Below, one piece after another: positions 1 through 7,236 of a stretch of DNA of 10,876 nucleotides. The DNA comes from an uncultured Eggerthellaceae bacterium. GTDB lineage: Bacteria; Actinomycetota; Coriobacteriia; Coriobacteriales; Eggerthellaceae. Each line of letters starts with the position of its first letter. Within the stretch, counting starts at the first letter, position 1. A program made the translations under genes and the position numbers. The stretch spans positions 1-10,876 of the forward strand of contig CANRPV010000039.1 in the NCBI GenBank assembly GCA_947632575.1. The letters are read 5' to 3'. The notes beneath the pieces are model-generated. The model worked only from the letters and a program-made list of their open reading frames with translations, had not been told where the DNA came from and made no database searches.

Positions 1-972
1 GACAGGACGATTGAAGGCCATGACTCCACCATAGGCACTCACCGGGTCGCACTCATGGGCGCGCTTGTAGGCCGTGGTAACATCCTTGTCCTCGCAGACA
101 CCGCAGGGGGTCAGATGCTTGACGATCACGCAGGCCGGATTCTCATACTCCCGTACAGCGGTCCAAGCCGCATCGAGATCAAGGTAGTTGTTGTAGGAAA
201 GTTCCTTGCCCTGATGCTGAACAGCATGACCCAGACTATGCTCCGCACCCTGATAGTTATCGCGCGTATAGAAAGCAGCCTTTTGGTGCGGGTTTTCGCC
301 GTAACGAAGATCCTGCCTCTTGGTCAGCTCCACCGTCAACTTCTGGGGGAAGAGATCCTCCGGAACGTCATTGAGCTGAGCGTTCATCCAGCTTGCAATA
401 GCGCCATCATAGCGCGAGGTAGTCTCAAATACCTTGAGCGCGAGCTTGGCGCGAGTTTCTCTGGTGGTTGCTCCCCCATGAGCCCGCATCTCCTCCAAGA
501 TGGCGTCGTAGCTGGAGGGGTCGATCACCACCGTCACGCTTTCGAAGTTCTTCGCGGCGGAGCGCAGCATGGAGGGACCGCCGATGTCGATGTTTTCGAT
601 ACAGGTGCCGAAATCAGCCCCCGAGGCCACGGTCTTCTCAAAGGCGTAGAGGTTCACCACGACCATATCGATCATCTTGATACCCTGATCGGCCGCTTCA
701 GCCATATGCTTGGGATTATCCCGCTTAGCCAAAAGTCCGCCATGAACCCGCGGGTGCAAGGTCTTTACCCGGCCGTCCATCATCTCGGGAAACTCCGTGA
801 CCTCATCGATGGGTGTAACCGCAACACCCCCCTCGCTCAAAGCCTTCGCGGTGCCGCCCGTGGAGATGATCTCGGCGCCGAACTCCTCAGAGAGAGTGCG
901 AGCGAAATCCACCACGCCGGTCTTATCCGTAACAGAAATGAGTACACGAGAAATAATAGGGTCTGCAGCCAT
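1..972 (-). CDS. purH: Bifunctional AICAR formyltransferase / IMP cyclohydrolase PurH (3' end cut by window edge)
   Basis: Catalyses the last two steps of de novo IMP synthesis in the cytosol: formylation of AICAR with 10-formyl-THF, then ring closure to IMP. 324 codons are visible; the family is usually a little over 500 residues, so about the last third lies beyond position 1. Residues 1 to about 200 are the IMP cyclohydrolase (MGS-like) domain, with LISVTDKTG (11-19), STGGTAKAL (37-45) and GRVKTLHPRVHGGLL (67-81). The transformylase domain begins near 210, with RYGENPHQKAAFY (223-235), GKELSYNNYLDLDAA (255-269) and the catalytic Lys-His in VKHLTPCG (284-291). I chose the ATG at 972 because AAAGGG lies 6 nt upstream; an in-frame ATG at 978 directly abuts that site, too close to use it. 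It is last of the visible minus-strand genes, 86 nt after purN. Identity is certain; only the start is slightly open. Confidence 0.98.
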   Translation of the reverse strand, partial: MAADPIISRVLISVTDKTGVVDFARTLSEEFGAEIISTGGTAKALSEGGVAVTPIDEVTEFPEMMDGRVKTLHPRVHGGLLAKRDNPKHMAEAADQGIKMIDMVVVNLYAFEKTVASGADFGTCIENIDIGGPSMLRSAAKNFESVTVVIDPSSYDAILEEMRAHGGATTRETRAKLALKVFETTSRYDGAIASWMNAQLNDVPEDLFPQKLTVELTKRQDLRYGENPHQKAAFYTRDNYQGAEHSLGHAVQHQGKELSYNNYLDLDAAWTAVREYENPACVIVKHLTPCGVCEDKDVTTAYKRAHECDPVSAYGGVMAFNRPV

Positions 973-978
973 GGCCAT

Positions 979-984
979 CCCTTT
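979..984 (-). promoter_or_regulatory. Ribosome binding site of purH, decides between two ATGs
   Basis: AAAGGG on the minus strand sits 6 nt before the ATG at 972 and directly touches the in-frame ATG at 978. Spacing favours 972 as the real start. Confidence 0.6.
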
Positions 985-1058
985 CGTCGTATGAGGCCTT
1001 AATTCCTTTTCGGGCACCTTAAGATCATATTGTAGAGCTTCTTAGATTCAATGATGTC

Positions 1059-1673
1059 CTATTCCCCTACGGAAACTTTATCATCCGGCCCAATGGTCAC
1101 TTTGCCTTCGGCGATCTTGCGGAGCACTTCTTGGTAGATCATGTGCTCCGTCTCATGAATACGCGCCTCAAGGGCCTCGAGGCTGTCGCCCTCAAAAACT
1201 CTCACGGGTTCTTGAGCGATGATGGGGCCTTTGTCGTATTGGGCGTTCGCGAAGTGGACGGTTACCCCTGTCACCTTTACCCCGGCGTCGAAAGCTTCCT
1301 GTATCGCATGGGCTCCTGGAAAAGCTGGAAGGAGCGCGGGGTGGAGATTCAAGATTCGGTTCGGAAAGGCATCCAAGGCGACGCTCGTGAGCTTTCGCAT
1401 ATACCCTGCCATCACCAGATATTCGGCGCCGCTCGAGAGCATCTCATCCACTATGAGCTGATCCGCCCGCTCGGGGTCTTGATAGATATCCCGATTGAGC
1501 GCAAGGGCGGGTATGTGGGCATCCTCGGCCCGTTTAAGTCCATAGGCGTCAGGCCTTGAGGATATGACTTTAACCACCTCGACCGGAAGGCCATCATCGG
1601 CGGCGGCGTCAATGATGGCTTGAAGGTTGGTTCCACTTCCCGATATCAACACACCGATCTTGAGCTTAGCCAT
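1059..1673 (-). CDS. purN: Phosphoribosylglycinamide formyltransferase PurN
   Basis: Transfers a formyl group from 10-formyl-THF to GAR, the third step of purine synthesis. 204 residues, normal for the folate-dependent enzyme. The N-terminal SGSGTNLQA (11-19) is the phosphate-binding loop. The catalytic triad is visible as Asn109 and His111 in NLHPALLPAFPG (109-120) and Asp147 in YDKGPII (146-152); the 36-residue spacing from His to Asp matches my recollection of the E. coli enzyme. ATG at 1673 gives the usual MAKLKIGVLISGSG start. A TTG two codons upstream (1679) is possible: the GGAAGGA site at 1684-1690 is 10 nt from the ATG and 4 nt from the TTG, so spacing does not settle it. Lies 36 nt after purM and 86 nt before purH in the same orientation. 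Ends with a TAG stop. Confidence 0.97.
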   Translation of the reverse strand: MAKLKIGVLISGSGTNLQAIIDAAADDGLPVEVVKVISSRPDAYGLKRAEDAHIPALALNRDIYQDPERADQLIVDEMLSSGAEYLVMAGYMRKLTSVALDAFPNRILNLHPALLPAFPGAHAIQEAFDAGVKVTGVTVHFANAQYDKGPIIAQEPVRVFEGDSLEALEARIHETEHMIYQEVLRKIAEGKVTIGPDDKVSVGE

Positions 1674-1709
1674 AGGCAATCGATCCTTCCGTATCTAAAG
1701 GCGGCATGT

Positions 1710-2780
1710 CTAAAAGAGGCATGACTGATTCTCGTAAACCACCTTACCCGTGCCCGCCGTGATCGAGCCGATGCGATAAGGAGACTCACCCGCCTCGCTC
1801 ATCAAAGCCTCGACCCTCTCCGCCTCAGCGGGATCAACGATAAGCACAAGCCCTATACCCATATTGAAGGTCTTCAGAGCCTCCTGCTCACTCAGGTGAG
1901 CTTTTTCGCATACGTGCCTGATAATGGGAGGCACGGGCCAGCTTCCAACGTTTACCACCGCGTCAACCTTGTCGTTGAGAGCGCGGTCAAGATTTTCAGA
2001 GATTCCGCCTCCGGTGATATGGGCAAGAGCCTTGATCCCTTGCGGGATGTCCCGAAGAGCCTTGAGAACCGGCTTAACGTAGATTTTCGTCGGGGTTAGC
2101 AGAGCCTCGGCAAGACTCTGTCCGCCGAGATCGTCACGCTTTTCGTGGAGTTCCTGATCGCTTTTCCCTTCGACGCAGACCTTGCGCACCAGCGAATAGC
2201 CGTTGGAGTGCAGGCCACTTGAGGCAAGGCCTATGAGCACATCACCTGGCTGCACATGGATCGGATCAAGCATCACGGCACGGTCCACGAGACCAACGCA
2301 AAAGCCGGAGAGATCATAGTCATCGGGATCCATGACGCCGGGGTGCTCTGCCATCTCCCCGCCGATCAGTGAACAACCAGCTAACTGGCAGCCTACGCCA
2401 ATTCCCTCGACGATGGACTGAACCAACGCGGGTTCGAGTTTGCCGATGGCGATATAGTCAAGGAAGAAGAGGGGCTCGGCACCGGTGGCTAAGACGTCGT
2501 TTACGCACATCGCCACCAGATCAATGCCCACCGTAGAGTGGAGACCCGTCATCTGAGCAAGCTTGAGCTTGGTGCCAACACCGTCGGTGCCGGATACGAG
2601 CAGCGGATCGGCCATGGATTTGGCCGCGGCGATGGAGAACAAGCCGCCAAAGCCGCCGATATCGCCCACCACTTCGGGTCGATAGGTCTCATGGACGATG
2701 GCTTTTATGCCGCGCACCGCCTCGGCTCCGGCAGCCGTGTCGACTCCCGCTTTCGCATAGGTGATCTGCTCATCGGTCAT
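1710..2780 (-). CDS. purM: Phosphoribosylformylglycinamidine cyclo-ligase (AIR synthetase) PurM
   Basis: ATP-dependent ring closure of FGAM to AIR, step five of purine synthesis. 356 residues, typical length. Family motifs in order: YAKAGVD (8-14), the nucleotide-binding segment SGTDGVGTKLKLA (63-75), GIDLVAMCVNDVLATGAEP (85-103), GGEMAEHPG (140-148), SGLHSNGYSLVRK (188-200) and HITGGGI (254-260). The reading frame stays open upstream to 2933, but that stretch only overlaps the end of purF and has no PurM-like sequence. ATG at 2780 follows a strong AAGGAG by 6 nt and gives the family N-terminus MTDEQITYAKAGVD. It starts 11 nt after the purF stop, and its ribosome site touches that stop, so the two are probably translationally coupled. 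No missing key residues seen. Confidence 0.98.
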   Translation of the reverse strand: MTDEQITYAKAGVDTAAGAEAVRGIKAIVHETYRPEVVGDIGGFGGLFSIAAAKSMADPLLVSGTDGVGTKLKLAQMTGLHSTVGIDLVAMCVNDVLATGAEPLFFLDYIAIGKLEPALVQSIVEGIGVGCQLAGCSLIGGEMAEHPGVMDPDDYDLSGFCVGLVDRAVMLDPIHVQPGDVLIGLASSGLHSNGYSLVRKVCVEGKSDQELHEKRDDLGGQSLAEALLTPTKIYVKPVLKALRDIPQGIKALAHITGGGISENLDRALNDKVDAVVNVGSWPVPPIIRHVCEKAHLSEQEALKTFNMGIGLVLIVDPAEAERVEALMSEAGESPYRIGSITAGTGKVVYENQSCLF

Positions 2781-2786
2781 GAACGT

Positions 2787-2792
2787 CTCCTT
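2787..2792 (-). promoter_or_regulatory. Ribosome binding site of purM, overlapping the purF stop codon
   Basis: AAGGAG on the minus strand, 6 nt before the purM ATG at 2780. Its first base (2792) is also the last base of the purF TGA (2792-2794). Ribosomes ending purF therefore sit on the purM site. This fixes the purM start and rejects the longer open frame. Confidence 0.75.
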
Positions 2793-4306
2793 CACTTTGA
2801 TGACGAGGCCGGAAACTGGCTGTCTACCGCCTCCGCCGCCGGGGCGTACAGCGCCTCGAATCCTTTTTGTAGAGCGAAGCTCTTTTGAGCGAGAGCCTCG
2901 GGAATCTCCACCGGGTAGTCGCCGGTGAAACAAGCTTCGCAGAAGGCCGGATGGTTCACATCAGACACGGCTTCGCGCAAGCCCCCGATAGACAGAAACG
3001 CCAGAGAGTCCGAACCGATCCATTCGTTCATGGCCTCAAGGTCCATATTAGCGGCGATGAGCTGGTCGCGATTATCGGTATCGATGCCGTAGAAGCAAGG
3101 CCAGAGCACCTCCGGGCTCACGATGCGCAGATGCACCTCTTTGGCTCCCGCATCCCGAAGCATCTTGACGAGCTTTTTGGAGGTGTTGCCGCGAACGATG
3201 GAGTCATCGATAACCACGAGGCGTTTGCCTCCGATGATCTCGGGCAGAGGATTCAACTTCAGGCGAATGCCCAGTTGACGCATCGCCTGCGTGGGATTGA
3301 TGAAGGTTCTGCCCACATAGCGATTCTTAACGATACCGTCGGCGTACTCGATGCCGCTCTCAGTGGCAAAGCCGAGAGCTGCCGGCACGCCCGAGTCGGG
3401 AACGCCCAGGACGAGATCGGCGTCAACAGGCGCCTCGCGGGCCAAAATACGTCCCGTATTGCGCCGAGCCAAATAGACGCTCTGACCGTCGATCACCGAA
3501 TCGGGGCGAGCGAAATAGACGTACTCGAAAATGCAGGAGGCACGCTGGCGTGGGGGTACTCCCTGCATGGACACCATACCCTCCTTATTGAAACGCACCA
3601 CCTCGCCCGGCTCCACATCGCGCAGATAAGTGGCGCCGGCAATGTCGAGACCGCAGGTCTCAGAAGACACGACCCAGCCACGGCCTTCTGGTAGTTCGCC
3701 GATGCAAAGCGGACGGATGCCGTTGGGATCGCGGAAGGCGTAGAGCGAATCCGGATTGGCGAGCACCATGGCGTAGGCGCCCTCCAAAATCTCCATCGCG
3801 CGAGCGATGCCGGTGCGCAGATGATTCGTCTCTTTGGTGGCGAGCCCGATGACCTTGGACGCCACCTCGCTATCGGTGGTGGAGTGGAATTGGATGCCGC
3901 GCTCCACAAGTTGGGCTCTGATGGCGTTGGTGTTCACCAGCGTACCATTATGGGCGAGCGCCAAAAGCACCTCATCAATGGCGAACACATGGGGCTGGGA
4001 CGCCTCCCAGGAAGCGGATTTGCCGCTGGTGGAGTAGCGTGAATGGCCGACGGCCACAAAGCCTTCGAGGGCGGCAAGCGACGCCTCGTCGAAGATCTGG
4101 GTGACCAGGCCGAGGTCCTTCTCCACCATGATGGTCTCGCCATCGCCCACCGCGATGCCAGCGCTTTCCTGACCGCGGTGCTGAAGGGCCTGCAAACCAT
4201 AACAGGTCATGCGAGCCACATCCTCCCCGGGGGCAAAAACACCGAATACGCCACAGGCCTCCTCTAAGCGATCGGGCCTCTCTCCAGGTAAAACGGAGCC
4301 GCTCAT
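2792..4306 (-). CDS. purF: Amidophosphoribosyltransferase PurF, [4Fe-4S] propeptide type
   Basis: Commits PRPP to purine synthesis by making phosphoribosylamine from PRPP and glutamine. 504 residues. The glutaminase half begins at Cys18 in EACGVFGVF (16-24), after a 17-residue propeptide expected to be removed to expose the catalytic Cys. Further motifs are LQHRGQESAGIAV (41-53), GHSRYSTSG (87-95), HNG (119-121) and STTDSE (142-147). The phosphoribosyltransferase half has the PRPP loop VVIDDSIVRGNT (364-375). Four cysteines, 258 (ASCIFEYVYFARPDS), 404 (LWPCFYG), 456 and 459 (FCEAC), match the cluster ligands of the Bacillus-type enzyme, so an oxygen-sensitive Fe-S cluster is expected. The family is feedback-inhibited by purine nucleotides. 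Its ATG overlaps the srtB stop as ATGA, with GGAAGAGAG upstream inside srtB as a moderate ribosome site; purM follows after 11 nt. Confidence 0.98.
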   Translation of the reverse strand: MSGSVLPGERPDRLEEACGVFGVFAPGEDVARMTCYGLQALQHRGQESAGIAVGDGETIMVEKDLGLVTQIFDEASLAALEGFVAVGHSRYSTSGKSASWEASQPHVFAIDEVLLALAHNGTLVNTNAIRAQLVERGIQFHSTTDSEVASKVIGLATKETNHLRTGIARAMEILEGAYAMVLANPDSLYAFRDPNGIRPLCIGELPEGRGWVVSSETCGLDIAGATYLRDVEPGEVVRFNKEGMVSMQGVPPRQRASCIFEYVYFARPDSVIDGQSVYLARRNTGRILAREAPVDADLVLGVPDSGVPAALGFATESGIEYADGIVKNRYVGRTFINPTQAMRQLGIRLKLNPLPEIIGGKRLVVIDDSIVRGNTSKKLVKMLRDAGAKEVHLRIVSPEVLWPCFYGIDTDNRDQLIAANMDLEAMNEWIGSDSLAFLSIGGLREAVSDVNHPAFCEACFTGDYPVEIPEALAQKSFALQKGFEALYAPAAEAVDSQFPASSSK

Positions 4307-5328
4307 GACACTCTCTCTTCCATTCCTGATTCCAAACCTTCTACGTAGTCCGGATTCACCAGATCGGCACTTTCGTTGTCGACGATATTGGCCGTCCCCG
4401 CATTTTCATCCGAACCGTTGAGCGAAAAGTACTCACTCACGTAGCAAAACACCACATTACGATAGGAGTTATCATCATCGCAGGTAGAAAACGCAAAAAC
4501 CTTGGGAATTGTATTTGCCGCGGGCGCCGCGGGATCAGGCTGCACCCGGGATTGATCCACCCGAGCCTGAATATAGGCCGTCAGATCGGCGGTGCTGGGG
4601 AAATTCTGTCTGACGATGTCGGTAGCACTACCCGCTATATGATCGATGGCGAAGGACCGCAACTCGTAGTTGCCCGCCGGTGTAAGCAGGTAGAAGACCC
4701 GGTGGCTGTTGAACACCGCCGGATCGAGAAAATCGTTTAAACACGCGAACATCGCGCCGTTTCTCATGTTGTGACCGTAGATGATATTGAGCTGGTCGGC
4801 GAAATTGGCGTCATTGTCGCCCGCGAGCATGATCGATCCATACTCGGCCCCGAAAGCCGACGTATCGCCATAGAAATTATGGTCGAGATAGTACTCATCA
4901 TCCCCGCTCCGGTAAGCCACGGGATAATTGATGACGGTACCGGGCACATAGATCCAGGCCACAACACCTGGATTGATCGCCTGCAGCGCCGCCCAATCCA
5001 CCCGGAAATCCGCCAGCGTGGCGCCTTCCTCTTGGACGGTCAGCGCGTCGCTGAGTTCGTCATAGCTGTTCTGACCGTTCCAGTAGCTAAACCAGATGCA
5101 GCCCAAGGCCGCAAGGGAAAGCACAAGCACCACGGCTGCCACCGCCACGACGATGCGCCAGGGGCGCCTCCGACGCTTTCGAGCCTGCAGCAGGACCTGT
5201 TCTTTGCTCTGATGGCTATATGGCAGCCTTGTTGCACCCGCAAGCTGGGGCTGGCCACCGCGGGGAACGTAGACCTCACGCGCGGAACGAACGGGACGCT
5301 GACGCTGCTGCATCCTATCCCTTTCCAT
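4303..5328 (-). CDS. srtB: Class B sortase
   Basis: Membrane-anchored cysteine transpeptidase that would attach sorted surface proteins to the cell wall. 341 residues. Residues 1-58 are a basic, presumably cytoplasmic leader ending in RKRRRRPWR. Residues about 59-82 form one membrane segment (IVVAVAAVVLVLSLAALG and following). The rest is extracellular. Catalytic residues are His186 in IIYGHNMRNGAMF (a class B signature), Cys283 in FSTCDDD and Arg290 in NSYRNVVF. After the domain comes an acidic tail of about 40 residues (302-341). ATG at 5328 has GAGG 4 nt upstream; an in-frame ATG at 5313 with AAAGGG before it is a real alternative. It starts 21 nt after pap and its TGA overlaps the purF ATG, so it lies inside the pap-pur unit. 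No pilin or sorting-signal protein is visible nearby, so its substrate is unknown. Class assignment is by motif recognition. Confidence 0.95.
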   Translation of the reverse strand: MERDRMQQRQRPVRSAREVYVPRGGQPQLAGATRLPYSHQSKEQVLLQARKRRRRPWRIVVAVAAVVLVLSLAALGCIWFSYWNGQNSYDELSDALTVQEEGATLADFRVDWAALQAINPGVVAWIYVPGTVINYPVAYRSGDDEYYLDHNFYGDTSAFGAEYGSIMLAGDNDANFADQLNIIYGHNMRNGAMFACLNDFLDPAVFNSHRVFYLLTPAGNYELRSFAIDHIAGSATDIVRQNFPSTADLTAYIQARVDQSRVQPDPAAPAANTIPKVFAFSTCDDDNSYRNVVFCYVSEYFSLNGSDENAGTANIVDNESADLVNPDYVEGLESGMEERVS

Positions 5329-5349
5329 AAAGCCTCGAAGAGTTGATGA

Positions 5350-7140
5350 CTACTCCTTAACCATAAGGCGCTTCTCGAGAGCCTTGACGATGATCTTGAG
5401 CGCCTTGACGCGAGCGTAGCGCTTGTCATCGCTTTCAAGCACGATCCAGGGAGCGAACTCGGTGGAGGTCAAACGGAACATGTCGTCGATAGCCGCCTTG
5501 TACTGGGGATATTTGTCACGATTGCGCCAATCGTCCTCGGTGATCTTCCACTGCTTATCCGGATTGCTCTCGCGCTCCTGGAAACGACGCAGCTGCTCCT
5601 CGGGTGACACGTCGACCCAGAACTTCAGCAAGATCGCGCCCCAATCGATGAGGTCATGCTCGAATTCGTTGATCTCGTCATAGGCTCGTGACCACTCTTC
5701 GGTGGTGGCGAAGCCCTCAACGCGCTCCACCAAAACGCGTCCATACCATGAACGATCATACATGCCTACATGGCCGGCCTTAGGCAGACGGGTCCAATAC
5801 CTCCATAAAAACGGATGCATGAGCTCGGGTTTCGTGGGCGCCGGCGAGGGATAGATGTTGTAGGCGCGGGCATCGAGAGCTTGAGCCACGCGCTTGATGT
5901 TGCCGCCCTTGCCTGCCGCGTCCCAACCTTCATACATGATCATCAGAGGAATGCGATCCTGATACATGATGTTCTCAAGACGGAAGAGCTTCGCCTGGAG
6001 CTCCTTGAGCTGCTTTTTGTATTCGTTTTCGGGAAGAACGAGGCTGTGATCCACATCGTCGATACGCGGATATTTCTTCACGATCTTGAAACGCGATTTG
6101 GTTGGCGCAAAGGAGCTCTCCAGCTCCGCCTGGGCAACGGCGGCGGCAAGCTTAGCCCCGCTCAATACGCCGCGCTCCTCAGGAGCGGCCTCGGAACTTT
6201 CCGTCTCCGGGACCTGAGCTGAGACCTGCGTCTCGGCAGTCTCCGCGGCGGATGCCTCAGCCTCCGCGCCAGACGCGCTTTCGGCAGGAGCTGTCTCAAT
6301 CTTGTCACTGGCCGCGGCTTCAGCGGCGACCTTAGCCTGAGCCGCCTGCACCTCGGGCGACTGATCAGCCAAAGCTTTCTCCTGCAAGGCGCCCTCAATG
6401 GCAGCGACCAGCGTCTCGGCGATGGTCAGGTTCGTGCGGCGCTTGTCTTCGCCGTTGAGCAGCACCCACGGGGCGAAGTCGAAGTTGCTTCGCTCGAGCA
6501 GACGATCATAGAGCTCATAAGCCGTCGCGTAGTTATGGGCGCTCTTGAGCTTGCTCTCCGACACGCGCCAGCGAGTGACCGGATCATCATGGAGACGCTC
6601 AAGTCTTTCGATCTGGCCTTTCTTGGTCACATGGACAAAGAACTTCACCACCACGTAGCCATCGGCGACCAGCTGCTTTTCGAAGTCATGGATGGAGTCG
6701 AGATAATGACGCTCCTCGCCTTTGGGAAGCAGCAGCTTGGCGGGCGCGTTGTAGAGCATATGCTGCAGGGTGTCGGCATACCAGCCACGGTCGAAGAAGG
6801 TGATGGTTCCGCGAGCCCCCAAAGCCTTCCAAAAGTCCTGAAGGAGCGGATAGTAGTCGGTCACTCCATGCTCACGGCCGGCGAAATCCTCATGCTTGGC
6901 CCGGTCGAAGTCCTCCTGAACGTATACGCTGGTGGAACGGGCGTCCAGGTTGTACATCAAATCGGATATGCGGCTACCTTTGCCGGCGCCGTTCCATCCC
7001 TCGAACAAGACCACGAGACCGATGCCTTCGTTATGAGCTTGCTGCTGCAATACCACAAGCTTCTTAATCAGTTCGTCGTGTTTCGGCTTATAGATTTCTT
7101 TGCTCAGTTTCTCAGCTTTGAAATCGACGGTCTCAAGCAT
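5350..7140 (-). CDS. pap: Polyphosphate:AMP phosphotransferase, tandem PPK2 domains
   Basis: PPK2-family kinase with two fused domains; characterised proteins of this layout phosphorylate AMP to ADP using polyphosphate. 596 residues, roughly 90 more than I expect for the family. Domain 1 spans about 16-250, with a Walker A-like FEGWNGAGKG (46-55), Walker B-like FFDRGWYADTL (115-125) and a C-terminal FDFAPWVLLNGEDKRR. Domain 2 spans about 360-596, with YEGWDAAGKGGN (403-414), the lid segment PAPTKPELMHPFLWRYW (433-449), MYDRSWYGRVLVERVEG (460-476) and EFAPWIVLESDDKRYAR. Between them, residues about 256-327 are a low-complexity, acidic Ala/Glu/Ser linker. Domain 1 has Asn50 where domain 2 keeps Asp407, so domain 2 is the likelier catalytic half. 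ATG at 7140 has GGAAGGA 7 nt upstream. It is first gene of the minus-strand unit, 21 nt before srtB, and divergent from ppx-ppk1. Confidence 0.95.
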   Translation of the reverse strand: MLETVDFKAEKLSKEIYKPKHDELIKKLVVLQQQAHNEGIGLVVLFEGWNGAGKGSRISDLMYNLDARSTSVYVQEDFDRAKHEDFAGREHGVTDYYPLLQDFWKALGARGTITFFDRGWYADTLQHMLYNAPAKLLLPKGEERHYLDSIHDFEKQLVADGYVVVKFFVHVTKKGQIERLERLHDDPVTRWRVSESKLKSAHNYATAYELYDRLLERSNFDFAPWVLLNGEDKRRTNLTIAETLVAAIEGALQEKALADQSPEVQAAQAKVAAEAAASDKIETAPAESASGAEAEASAAETAETQVSAQVPETESSEAAPEERGVLSGAKLAAAVAQAELESSFAPTKSRFKIVKKYPRIDDVDHSLVLPENEYKKQLKELQAKLFRLENIMYQDRIPLMIMYEGWDAAGKGGNIKRVAQALDARAYNIYPSPAPTKPELMHPFLWRYWTRLPKAGHVGMYDRSWYGRVLVERVEGFATTEEWSRAYDEINEFEHDLIDWGAILLKFWVDVSPEEQLRRFQERESNPDKQWKITEDDWRNRDKYPQYKAAIDDMFRLTSTEFAPWIVLESDDKRYARVKALKIIVKALEKRLMVKE

Positions 7141-7147
7141 AGATGCA

Positions 7148-7154
7148 TCCTTCC
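7148..7154 (-). promoter_or_regulatory. Ribosome binding site of pap
   Basis: GGAAGGA on the minus strand with 7 nt to the ATG at 7140. An out-of-frame ATG lies in between (7146-7148) and is not the start. Confidence 0.65.
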
Positions 7155-7187
7155 TATAAAACCTCGTAAAAGGGAGTTCATGTTAGC

Positions 7188-7193
7188 ATTATA
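7188..7193 (-). promoter_or_regulatory. Probable -10 element for the pap-srtB-pur unit
   Basis: A perfect TATAAT on the minus strand, placing the transcript start near 7180 and leaving a leader of about 40 nt before pap. The -35 position at 16-17 nt spacing reads GCTCAA or AGCTCA, a poor match, and there is no TGn extension. A TTGACG at 7224-7229 is 30 nt away and too far. The weak -35 lies under one arm of an inverted repeat, which suggests control by a DNA-binding protein. Confidence 0.5.
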
Positions 7194-7209
7194 GGCTTAG
7201 CGGCAGGCT

Positions 7210-7236
7210 TTGAGCTTCACCATCGTCAAAGCTCAA
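7210..7236. promoter_or_regulatory. 8-bp inverted repeat, candidate operator
   Basis: TTGAGCTT (7210-7217) and AAGCTCAA (7229-7236) are perfect inverted copies separated by 11 nt. The left arm covers the expected pap -35 position. There is no T-run after it on either strand, so it is not a terminator; a protein-binding dyad is more likely. Function is inferred from position only. Confidence 0.4.

Noticed and set aside
55..1002. Long plus-strand open frame of 315 codons opposite purH
   Set aside because: It is antisense to a clear PurH, shows no family motif and has no ribosome site. Long shadow frames are common in GC-rich coding DNA.
2781..2933. 51-codon N-terminal extension of purM
   Set aside because: It overlaps the end of purF, lacks PurM-like sequence, and the ATG at 2780 has an ideal ribosome site and the family N-terminus.
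2885..3694. Plus-strand open frame of 269 codons opposite purF
   Set aside because: Its codons mirror the PurF reading frame and no known domain is seen; PurF motifs are continuous on the other strand.
4307..4460. A purine or PRPP riboswitch ahead of purF
   Set aside because: purF overlaps the srtB coding end, so there is no untranslated leader in which to hold one, and the 7141-7322 region lacks the conserved guanine-riboswitch core.
6535..7194. Plus-strand open frame of 219 codons opposite pap
   Set aside because: Antisense shadow of the PPK2 frame with no ribosome site or recognisable motif; it would also run into the divergent promoter region.
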